The position numbers and the translations under genes were made by a program. From an uncultured Bacteroidales bacterium (GTDB lineage: Bacteria; Bacteroidota; Bacteroidia; Bacteroidales; UBA932), in the NCBI GenBank assembly GCA_934725015.1, contig CAKVAS010000006.1, forward strand, positions 62,001-126,000: 64,000 nucleotides of DNA, read 5' to 3'. This document shows, in pieces, positions 32,980 through 40,544 of this stretch (the first letter of the stretch is position 1; every line of letters starts with the position of its first letter). The notes under the pieces were generated by a model that was not told the DNA's origin, ran no database searches, and saw only the letters and a program-made list of their open reading frames with translations.

Positions 32980-33630
32980 TCAGTGCTTTTCCATATACTT
33001 GAGAAGAACCATGCGGATGTTGTCCGAGATGCGCTTCGCCGTGTCTGAAGTTTCTTCAAGAGCCTCGGCGATGTTCTTGTATTTCATGAGTTCAATCGGA
33101 TCGGTCTCGTGCTGGAATATATATCCCACATATTCCTCATAAGTCTCGTCCGCCACGTGCTCCAGTTCCGTAATCCTGTCGCACTGGCTGATTATCTGCG
33201 GAAAATTGTCCTTGAAGCTGCTCAGATACTGAATCATGTCCCCGAGGGCGTCGGCGCTCGACATGATGTAGGTCGCCATGTCCTCAATCTGAGAGTCAAT
33301 CCTCTTCGGAAAATAGAGAAGAATGGACTTGGCAGAGGCGTTAATCTTGTCTATGAAATCATCCACCGACATCGCCACGGTCTGGAGGTCAGTCCTGCTC
33401 ACAGGAACGATAAGCTGCCCGTAGAGGTCCTCGTATATCTCGGTGAGAAGCGCGTCCGCCTGCACCTCGTAAGTCTTTATCATGTTTTCGCAGTTGAACC
33501 ACTCGTCCTTGTCGGTGGTCTGCATCATGCGGACGAGAATTGATGAGGCCGCCTTTATGTATTCGGCCTGCTTCATGAAAAGAGGCATATATTTCCTCTT
33601 CTTCGTAAAGAATCGTCTGAAAAAAATCAT
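32980..33630 (-). CDS. DUF47 (PhoU-like) protein
   Basis: A 216-residue helical protein related to PhoU. DUF47 members often regulate a neighbouring low-affinity phosphate transporter (Pit). No pit gene is present in this window, which is unusual. Characteristic segments are INASAKSILLYFPKRID, ITELEHVADETYEEYV and IAEALEETSDTAKRISDNIRMVLL. The ATG at 33630 is chosen because a -7 promoter box lies just upstream. Confidence 0.88.
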   Translation of the reverse strand: MIFFRRFFTKKRKYMPLFMKQAEYIKAASSILVRMMQTTDKDEWFNCENMIKTYEVQADALLTEIYEDLYGQLIVPVSRTDLQTVAMSVDDFIDKINASAKSILLYFPKRIDSQIEDMATYIMSSADALGDMIQYLSSFKDNFPQIISQCDRITELEHVADETYEEYVGYIFQHETDPIELMKYKNIAEALEETSDTAKRISDNIRMVLLKYMEKH

Positions 33631-33650
33631 ATCCCTGTCATTGTAACGCC

Positions 33651-33658
33651 CAAAGTTA
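33651..33658 (-). promoter_or_regulatory. -7 promoter box TAACTTTG for the DUF47 gene
   Basis: Minus-strand TAACTTTG ends 20 bases upstream of the ATG. TTTG at 33673-33676 is only 14 bases away, shorter than the usual spacer. Confidence 0.5.
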
Positions 33659-33755
33659 CATTTAATTTCCGTCAAAAGAAATAACCGCCCCTTGTCGTGC
33701 GACTGTTTTTGATGGAAAGGCACACGAAAAACCTCAAAAAAAATTTATCGATTTC

Positions 33756-33787
33756 AAAAAAAAGAAAAAACTTCATGTTTCTTTTTT
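33756..33787. repeat. A-rich hairpin element upstream of the fimbrial operon
   Basis: An eight-A run with GAAA pairs with TTTCTTTTTT around AAACTTCATG. The element resembles that at 23048-23082 and lies 31 bases upstream of the -7 box of the fimbrial operon. Confidence 0.5.
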
Positions 33788-33818
33788 CGATTCTTGCAAT
33801 TGTCCGGAAAGTCCGCCA

Positions 33819-33826
33819 TAGATTTG
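33819..33826 (+). promoter_or_regulatory. Fimbrial operon -7 promoter box TAGATTTG
   Basis: TAGATTTGCAGTC is identical over 13 bases to the -7 region of the restriction-modification promoter. The -33 region has CTTG with a 22-base spacer, a weaker match. The first start codon is 19 bases downstream. Confidence 0.6.
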
Positions 33827-33845
33827 CAGTCGTCAAACATCAAAC

Positions 33846-34931
33846 ATGACGAAACAGATGAACGCATACAACGAGTACATACAACCAATTTTCTGCAACC
33901 AGGGCCGGTCATCGGTTTGCCAACTTCACAGGGTCATCTATCCTTTTCTGGCATTTCTGTCTATTGCTTGCCTGCCGGCCCATTTCTTTTCATGCTCAAA
34001 GGTCGTCGCGCCGGCATACGAGAAAAACATGGAAACGGAAAGCAGAGGAAGCGCCGTCAGGCTCATGATAAAGGGCGGAGACGGGCTCGGGAGACGAAGC
34101 TGCGATGTGCTCATATATAATGCCGACAAATTCGGGAGGCTCGACTCGTTCACGCATTTTGACGGGAGCCCGGATGAGCTGCAGGTATCCTCGGGAGAAG
34201 GGAAGAAGACGGCCGTAGTAATCTGCAACGCGCCGGAAGGCAGCCTGCAATGGGATAAGATTCTCACGATGCAGTCGCTCTCGGGGGTATGCTTTGAACT
34301 CGAAGCCGAGGAGGCCTCCTGCCCGGTACTTGTGGGGAAGACGGATTTTGAGGCCGGGGAAAGCTTCTCCGTCATGCTCAGGCCGCTGATGGCGAGAATC
34401 TGCCTGAAGGAACTGAGCTGCGATTTCAGGGGCACTGCCTATCAGTTCGAGGAGCTGACGGATGCAAGGGTCTATCTGACAAATGTGAATGCCGACTGCA
34501 GCCTCACGGAAGACGGCCGTCAGGGAAGCCGCTTCATAAACAACGGGGGCTGGAACGAGTCCGATGCCGTAAAGTTCCGTTCGCGGGAGATATTGTGCCG
34601 GGAGATAGAGGGAGGCATCGGAATGGACGCGAGACAACTGGATCTGGAGCTTTACTGCTACCCGAACCTCGGCAGTGTGGAATCATTCGGGCAGCCGTTC
34701 ACGAGGCTCGTGATAGAGGGATGCGTCAAGGGGCACAGATGGTACTGGCCGATAAGCATCAACGGACTCGGGGACGGCGGAATACGCTCCAATGACAGCT
34801 ACTGTCTGAAGGTGCGCCTGCGCAGGAGCGGGACGGAGGACCCGGACTTCGCGATAAGTATGGACAGGGAGGAACTTGTAATGGAAATCGAGAAATGGGA
34901 CGAGAAAGAAAATTATGTCGTGGCTTTTTAG
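33846..34931 (+). CDS. Fimbrial-type lipoprotein (FimB/Mfa2-like)
   Basis: A 361-residue exported protein. After about 50 residues a hydrophobic stretch (YPFLAFLSIACLPAHFFSC) ends in a cysteine that may be lipidated. The mature part is beta-rich, with ARICLKELSCDF and DVLIYNADKFGRLDSF recalling the transthyretin-like domains of Mfa/Fim fimbrial anchors. It begins a four-gene operon: the next gene overlaps it by 37 bases, and the following two start within a few bases of the preceding stop. The unusually long leader leaves the exact start unsure. The FimB/Mfa2 assignment is by pattern and context only. Confidence 0.65.
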   Translation: MTKQMNAYNEYIQPIFCNQGRSSVCQLHRVIYPFLAFLSIACLPAHFFSCSKVVAPAYEKNMETESRGSAVRLMIKGGDGLGRRSCDVLIYNADKFGRLDSFTHFDGSPDELQVSSGEGKKTAVVICNAPEGSLQWDKILTMQSLSGVCFELEAEEASCPVLVGKTDFEAGESFSVMLRPLMARICLKELSCDFRGTAYQFEELTDARVYLTNVNADCSLTEDGRQGSRFINNGGWNESDAVKFRSREILCREIEGGIGMDARQLDLELYCYPNLGSVESFGQPFTRLVIEGCVKGHRWYWPISINGLGDGGIRSNDSYCLKVRLRRSGTEDPDFAISMDREELVMEIEKWDEKENYVVAF

Positions 34932-36163
34932 CTGTTGTCATAACTACTGTTTTGTGTTTATTGTTCGTCGGTGGGTGCACGGAACGGAGCTGTTCCCTCC
35001 GTGCGCCGACTGACATACTGCTCTGTACGGGAGAAATGTCCTCGCGGGCAGTCGAGCCGGACTGCGACAGAATCCGCGACGCCAACATATTCGTGTTCTC
35101 GTCGGACGGTTTCCTTGAAAGGTCGGAATACATAAACGGCGCATCCTGCTCTCTGCCTCTGGTCTATGGCAGGGACTATGACATCTATGCCTGCGTCAAT
35201 TTCGGCTACAAGCTGAACATCAGGACCCTGGACGAGATAAACTCCCTTGTCTTTCACATAGCCTATCCGGATGACTACTCTACCGGAATGCCGATGTGCG
35301 GAGCCGTTTTCGGAGTCAGAGCCGGAAACTCCATAAGGATGCCGATTGTCAGGATGATGGCGGAACTGAGAATCGGGATGGACCGAAGCCGTCTCAAGGA
35401 AAACGTGAAGATGGATGTCCGCAGCCTTCGCATAGGCAACTGCCCGAGGCGGTGCAGGGTATTCTCAGAGTCAGGGGCGGAGAGTTCGGACGACTGCTTC
35501 TCCGTCGGATTCAGCCGCAACAGCGGCGAATGTGAGATTCTGAACAAGACAGTCGAAGGCGGAAAGAGCGCGGAACTGAGCCTGTATATGCTAGAGAACA
35601 TTCAGGGAGACTTTCCTCGGGAGGTGGGGACGGATTCCGACAAGGTTCTGGAAAAGGACGAGCATCTTGCCGACGTCTGCTCCTACATTGAGATGGAGCT
35701 CGGCTACCATTCTCCGGAGCATTACAGCAACGGCGGGTTTCTGAAATACAGGTTCTATCTCGGGGAGTCGCGCTCCGACCTGAATGTCCGCAGGAACTGC
35801 CGCTACCACATCACCGTAACCCCCGACGGAGACGGGCTGAACGAAGACAGCTGGAGGATTGACAGAACTTTCATCTCCGACATGGTGAGTTTCAGCATGA
35901 AGCCTGACGGGCTCATTGAGCCCCGAATCGGAGACGAGATTCATGTACGCTGCTCATACTCCCCCGCAGGAGCGCCGTTCAGGATTGGCCTTGACGAGCT
36001 TGAGGAAGGCCGCACGCGGGGAGTGTTCAACTACGCCATCGACGATGACTGGCACGGAGTGAAACTCAGCATAGTCGGCCCCGGCGACGCGAAGGTCTAT
36101 ATGGAAGCCGGAGCTCCGATAAGTCAGGCGGGGCTTCTGAATATACACGTAAAGAAAAAATGA
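34895..36163 (+). CDS. DUF4906-like fimbrial lipoprotein
   Basis: A 422-residue lipoprotein: signal peptide ending LLFVGGC, Cys28 being the probable lipid site. The mature part has the DUF4906 signature YRFYLGESRSDLNVRRNCRY followed by HITVTPDGDGLNEDSW, plus NIFVFSSDGFLERSEYI near the N-terminus as in Mfa-type fimbrial subunits. DUF4906 proteins are minor or tip components of Bacteroidales fimbriae. It starts inside the preceding gene (37-base overlap) and the following gene begins seven bases after its stop, so translation is probably coupled. Confidence 0.8.
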   Translation: MGRERKLCRGFLAVVITTVLCLLFVGGCTERSCSLRAPTDILLCTGEMSSRAVEPDCDRIRDANIFVFSSDGFLERSEYINGASCSLPLVYGRDYDIYACVNFGYKLNIRTLDEINSLVFHIAYPDDYSTGMPMCGAVFGVRAGNSIRMPIVRMMAELRIGMDRSRLKENVKMDVRSLRIGNCPRRCRVFSESGAESSDDCFSVGFSRNSGECEILNKTVEGGKSAELSLYMLENIQGDFPREVGTDSDKVLEKDEHLADVCSYIEMELGYHSPEHYSNGGFLKYRFYLGESRSDLNVRRNCRYHITVTPDGDGLNEDSWRIDRTFISDMVSFSMKPDGLIEPRIGDEIHVRCSYSPAGAPFRIGLDELEEGRTRGVFNYAIDDDWHGVKLSIVGPGDAKVYMEAGAPISQAGLLNIHVKKK

Positions 36164-36169
36164 TGCTAT

Positions 36170-39100
36170 ATGGTTAAGTCAATTTTCAAGTTCATGCTGC
36201 CTGCGCTAATGACGGCTGCCCTGCTTTCGGCCGGTTGCACGGAAAAGCTGATGCCGGGAGGCACGAAGAATGGAGAGATGGCCGAAGTCACGCTCAGGTT
36301 CATCTGCGAAGAGACCGGCACTCCAGCCCTGACAAAGTCCTCGATGTTCGAGGGCGAGACGGTCTCGGACATAAACCTCTACATATGGAGGAACGGGGTC
36401 TGCATCCATCATGAATTCATGAAAATGGATTCGGATATTTATAGGGTTCCGCTCGTCACGGAAACAAGCTATTCGTTCTATGTCCTCGCCAACTGCGGCA
36501 AGGCCGTCGAGCCGGACGTGAACGACTGGATGAAGGACGAGGGCAGCATGGAAAGCCTCTCCATAAGCTTTCCTGACATTTCCGACGGCATGAGCCCGCT
36601 TCCAATGGGCGCCGTCCTGAAGAACCGCTTCATCGGAGGTTCCGACTTCAGGCTCAATGTGGAACTTGTAAGACTTGTCAGCAGAATAGTGTTCAGCTAT
36701 GTGCCGGACGACAGTCTCGGAGCCTCCGGAATCAGCATCACGGACGTTAGGCTCTGCGACGCGGCGCAGCGCATGACTCCATTTTCGGAGGAATCGATGG
36801 CGGAAGACGGCGATGTGGTCGGAGGGGATTTTGCCTCGGAAGAAGACCTCCTTACAATCAACGGCGGCGGAAGCATTGAGTTCTATGCATTCGAGAACTG
36901 CTGGGGCGACCTCCTGCCGGGAAACACAGACCAGAAGAAAAAGGTGCCGGACGAGCTGGGATATGTCACAGGTCCGACATACATTGAGGTAAACTGCACC
37001 TTTGAAGGCAGCGGTCTTCTGACAGGAGACATCACATATAGGATTTATCTCGGTTCAGACGCGGTCAGCAACTTCGACCTCGTCAGAAATTCCTCCTACA
37101 GGATTCAGCTTTTCGGTTCCCGCGACGGTCTGGACGAGGTAAGCTGGAGGATTGACAAGGATGTCTCATTCAACGACTACCTGGTCCACTGGACCATTTC
37201 GCGGGGAGCGCATACTGCCGACAACCTCTATATAGGGGAGATGTTCCTCGGAAGGCTGTCTTCTATTGACCGGTCAGTCATATCATATTTCGGGGATAAT
37301 CTTGCCGATCTGACGGACAAATGCACGATACGCTGCATCGGAAACTCTTCCGACAATCCGGAAAACGACCCGATTTCCTTCACTCCTTTCGAGATGAACG
37401 ATAACGGGGAGATCATTTTCGAGGGAACCTGCCGCCGTGAATATTCAGGAGGCGAGCTGTGGCTCTGCGACGCCGACGGGAGCAAGGTCTCCAAAATAGC
37501 ATTGGGGCTGAATGTCAAGACGCCTAAGATTGTCCTATCTTCTGAAGAACGTGCCGTCACACCCGACACTGAAGAAAGGACGCCTTCGGCAACAATCAAC
37601 GGGAACATAGCCGACATATATGCATACTTTTGTGACAGCGACGGGCGCAATCTGCTGGCAGATGACGGCAAAGGGTACGGATTTGCATCGGATGTGTTCA
37701 ACATAAATGTGGTTGATGACAGTGCGCTCTGGAGCAGCGCGAAAAAGAGCGGATGCATAAGCACATACATCTCGGATAAATACAGCGGAAGCGTCGGAAA
37801 GCTCTATGGGCAGCCGTTCTGCACAGTCAGTCTCAAGATGAGCAACACAGGAAAGGATGCCTCGGCAAACTCCACACTGTGGACAATGGTCGGCACATCC
37901 GGCTGCCTCAACATAGGCATCGCGGACAATGTCCACTCAATGCACAAACAGAAAGCATTCGATGTCAGTTATTTCCCGTTTGACATCGCTTTCTGCGACA
38001 AGGCGTACGGGGGAAAGGCCGCAGCGGAAAAATACGGCATAAGTTCAAACTTCTTCTTCACCGTGTCCAACCGGTCAAATATGTCATTCAATTTCAAATA
38101 TCTGGCGCTGACACAGAGAGGTTCCGCCGGCAAGGCTCTCTTCGGCACGACAACACCTTCCGGCACGGACATATACTTCTATGACTGCCCAACAAGCATA
38201 AACCTGCCACAAAACCTGTCCATGCTGATGGCGGAAGCAGTCATAGCCACCGTCACCTCAGGAACCTTTACATCCTGCGGGATGACACGATTCGATGACG
38301 GCACGACAATAATCGGGCTTGACAAGAACTTCAACAATCTGCTTCATGCCACATGGACGGCCGAGGCACAGCTGACCTACGACAGATATGGATATTTCGA
38401 TTCAGCGCTTAGTCAGAAAACAGGCGGCTTCTACAATAAGAACGGCATAACCGTAATGGTTGATTTCGCGGCCCCGAACGGCATGGTGCTGTCATACGAC
38501 TTCAGCGAGGAACTTGAAGACTCCGGAGCCGAGAGCGACTATGTCTATTCCAACGACTATGATTTCAAGGGGTGCTCATACTACTCTTCAAATGTGTATA
38601 AAGGCCACACCCATGGCGACGCGTCGCGTGTTTTCAAGAACTACAGCTACCTCACGCCCCAGAACATCGCCATAACCATGAAGAAGATGCGCGACATCAA
38701 AATAGGGATGGTAAATTCATCAAAACATCCATATTTCACACTTAAGTCAGACGGGGCGATCAGCAACACATACATCAAGCCTTCGCTGAACTGCAAGGGG
38801 TTCTGCCGCACTCATGTCCATGGGCAGAAAAAAGACCCTGTGGATTACTATCCCGAGGCCAATTACGCCCCCGATGTGACTGTCTCAAGCAATTCCGCCG
38901 GAACTCATACTCTCGCCTATGAAGGCATAATGACACTCTTCAACACGATTTACAGCAAGACCTTCGACGATTCGAACAAGAACTACATCAAAGGCACTCC
39001 ATGGCAGCATCATGCCCACCCGACGAAAGTGATTCTCGACCTCAGCTTCGAAAGGGCCAACAGTTCCGGAAACTGGTATGTCTATAAGTTCGAGCCTTAC

Positions 39101-39235
39101 ACCTCCGTCGATTTGACTTACGACAACAGCGGCTACAGCTCGAAATATGACGACAATCCATACACCGTGACGACTTCGGTCGATTGGAAGACAATGCACG
39201 GGAGGTTCTCACACAAGATTATAATGGTACATTGA
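36170..39235 (+). CDS. Large DUF4906 fimbrial lipoprotein, probable tip or adhesin subunit
   Basis: A 1021-residue lipoprotein with a clear lipobox (LLSAGC, Cys23). The N-terminal third repeats the pattern of the preceding gene (DINLYIWRNGVCIHHEF; YRIYLGSDAVSNFDLVRNSS then YRIQLFGSRDGLDEVSWRID), so the two are paralogues. The C-terminal two thirds are a large beta-rich region with many Asn, Ser and Tyr and paired cysteines, ending in a domain with several His (GHTHGDASR, CRTHVHGQ, WQHHAHPT). Size and position suggest a tip adhesin like those of Mfa-type fimbriae, which is an inference. The His-rich segments might bind metal. Confidence 0.78.
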   Translation: MVKSIFKFMLPALMTAALLSAGCTEKLMPGGTKNGEMAEVTLRFICEETGTPALTKSSMFEGETVSDINLYIWRNGVCIHHEFMKMDSDIYRVPLVTETSYSFYVLANCGKAVEPDVNDWMKDEGSMESLSISFPDISDGMSPLPMGAVLKNRFIGGSDFRLNVELVRLVSRIVFSYVPDDSLGASGISITDVRLCDAAQRMTPFSEESMAEDGDVVGGDFASEEDLLTINGGGSIEFYAFENCWGDLLPGNTDQKKKVPDELGYVTGPTYIEVNCTFEGSGLLTGDITYRIYLGSDAVSNFDLVRNSSYRIQLFGSRDGLDEVSWRIDKDVSFNDYLVHWTISRGAHTADNLYIGEMFLGRLSSIDRSVISYFGDNLADLTDKCTIRCIGNSSDNPENDPISFTPFEMNDNGEIIFEGTCRREYSGGELWLCDADGSKVSKIALGLNVKTPKIVLSSEERAVTPDTEERTPSATINGNIADIYAYFCDSDGRNLLADDGKGYGFASDVFNINVVDDSALWSSAKKSGCISTYISDKYSGSVGKLYGQPFCTVSLKMSNTGKDASANSTLWTMVGTSGCLNIGIADNVHSMHKQKAFDVSYFPFDIAFCDKAYGGKAAAEKYGISSNFFFTVSNRSNMSFNFKYLALTQRGSAGKALFGTTTPSGTDIYFYDCPTSINLPQNLSMLMAEAVIATVTSGTFTSCGMTRFDDGTTIIGLDKNFNNLLHATWTAEAQLTYDRYGYFDSALSQKTGGFYNKNGITVMVDFAAPNGMVLSYDFSEELEDSGAESDYVYSNDYDFKGCSYYSSNVYKGHTHGDASRVFKNYSYLTPQNIAITMKKMRDIKIGMVNSSKHPYFTLKSDGAISNTYIKPSLNCKGFCRTHVHGQKKDPVDYYPEANYAPDVTVSSNSAGTHTLAYEGIMTLFNTIYSKTFDDSNKNYIKGTPWQHHAHPTKVILDLSFERANSSGNWYVYKFEPYTSVDLTYDNSGYSSKYDDNPYTVTTSVDWKTMHGRFSHKIIMVH

Positions 39236-39236
39236 C

Positions 39237-40226
39237 ATGACGGCTTCAAGGACAGTATCTTCACAGCCACGACGGCGCGTGCCTGTCATGATTGCAGCGA
39301 CAATTCTGCTCATGAGCGTTACGGTATCCGCTTTGGCGCAGCGGCAGGACACCGGACATTTCCGGAAAGGAATCTTTGCTGGAGTCGAGATTTCGGCGGG
39401 GTTCGCGGCGGGAAAGGCGCACGCGATTCCGGGGGCGCATTCCGGAGCCGGCAGGAACAGCGGCAAAAGCATGATGCCGGACTACGCGTTCGGAATGTTC
39501 GGTGGCTATCGGTTCCGTCCGCAGCTCGCTGTTGCCGCAGGAATCGAGGGCAGCAATTCCGTCGTCACGGGAACGACTGCGCTGCCTGTGTTCGTGAGAC
39601 TCCGGAGCGACATCCTCGACAGGCGCGTCTCCCCTATGGTTCAGATTGACCTCGGATATGCCTTTCAGTTCGCGCACTCCAAGCGAACAACCTCGGAACT
39701 GTCGTTCAACGTTGAACCATTTCCCGAACGCTATATGTCGCTCGGATTCAGCACGCCAGAAGAGTATATAAACTCCTGCGTAGAGAATCTCCTGAAGCGG
39801 CACGGTCAGCTTTCTGAAGAGGAGGCCGTCAGGCTTGCCGAGGAAGAACGGGTGCGGGCAACGAACCGTCTGTGCTGTTTCTCCAACGGGCAGCGAAGCT
39901 ATCTCCCGGTCGAAGCGCTCGACCGGCTCGGCTGCTTCTCAAAGGACGGCTTTTTCGGAAACCTGACCGCTGGAGTCAGCATCGCCGTCGGCAAGAAGCA
40001 AGGCAGGAAACAAGCCAAGGAGCAAAACAGGATTGCAGCCGGAGTGTCGGTCGGACTTGCGCAATACTCCCACAGCATCCCACTGCGAAAATCCGACAAC
40101 GGTCATGTCACGATGTCCGTCCCCGCATCCCTTCCGGACGGCACGCCGGTCATCATCGCCCGCACCTCCCTGAAGGACAACCCCCTCCGCATCGACCTCC
40201 GCCTCCGCCTCAGCTGGGAATTCTGA
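39237..40226 (+). CDS. Outer-membrane beta-barrel protein of the fimbrial operon
   Basis: A 329-residue protein with a signal peptide (VMIAATILLMSVTVSALAQ). It has alternating-strand segments (GIFAGVEISAGFA, FGMFGGYRFRPQLAVAAGIEG, QIDLGYAFQFAH) and a C-terminal aromatic strand (LRIDLRLRLSWEF), so it is likely an outer-membrane barrel. A helical insert (about residues 175-210, LLKRHGQLSEEEAVRLAEEE) is unusual. It starts two bases after the preceding gene's stop and should be co-expressed with the fimbrial lipoproteins; its role there is unknown. Confidence 0.72.
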   Translation: MTASRTVSSQPRRRVPVMIAATILLMSVTVSALAQRQDTGHFRKGIFAGVEISAGFAAGKAHAIPGAHSGAGRNSGKSMMPDYAFGMFGGYRFRPQLAVAAGIEGSNSVVTGTTALPVFVRLRSDILDRRVSPMVQIDLGYAFQFAHSKRTTSELSFNVEPFPERYMSLGFSTPEEYINSCVENLLKRHGQLSEEEAVRLAEEERVRATNRLCCFSNGQRSYLPVEALDRLGCFSKDGFFGNLTAGVSIAVGKKQGRKQAKEQNRIAAGVSVGLAQYSHSIPLRKSDNGHVTMSVPASLPDGTPVIIARTSLKDNPLRIDLRLRLSWEF

Positions 40227-40292
40227 CCATTTTTGGCAATTATACCCAAAACGAAAGACTCCCCAGCGAAAATCTCGTTGAGGAGTCTTGAG

Positions 40293-40366
40293 CGGTGCGG
40301 AAGGGACTCGAACCCTCGACCTCCGGCGTGACAGGCCGGCGTTCTAACCAGCTGAACTACCGCACC
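40293..40366 (-). tRNA. tRNA-Asp (GTC)
   Basis: A 74-base cloverleaf on the minus strand: acceptor GGTGCGG/CCGCACC, D arm GTTC...GAAC, anticodon stem CCGGC...GCCGG with anticodon GTC, T arm GAGGG-TTCGAGT-CCCTT and discriminator G. CCA is not encoded. It lies between the fimbrial operon and uvrA. Confidence 0.97.
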
Positions 40367-40446
40367 AAACTTGTCAGCTGCAACCGCTTCTCCCGATTGC
40401 GGATGCAAAGGTACGCATTTTTTCATATTCTCCAAATATTTTTTCG

Positions 40447-40454
40447 TATTTTTG
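40447..40454 (+). promoter_or_regulatory. uvrA -7 promoter box TATTTTTG
   Basis: Matches TAnnTTTG, 90 bases upstream of the chosen uvrA start; no clear -33 box. Confidence 0.35.
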
Positions 40455-40544
40455 TAATCTTTTCCGACAAAAACTGCCAATTTATCCGAATTGTGGTCGT
40501 CGGAACTGTGTAGCGTTTTTAATTTTTTGTACGACGGCAAGGAT

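Noticed and set aside
36170..39235. SusD-like or glycan-binding lipoprotein
   Set aside because: It lacks SusD motifs and a SusC partner, while its N-terminal part is paralogous to the adjacent DUF4906 protein.
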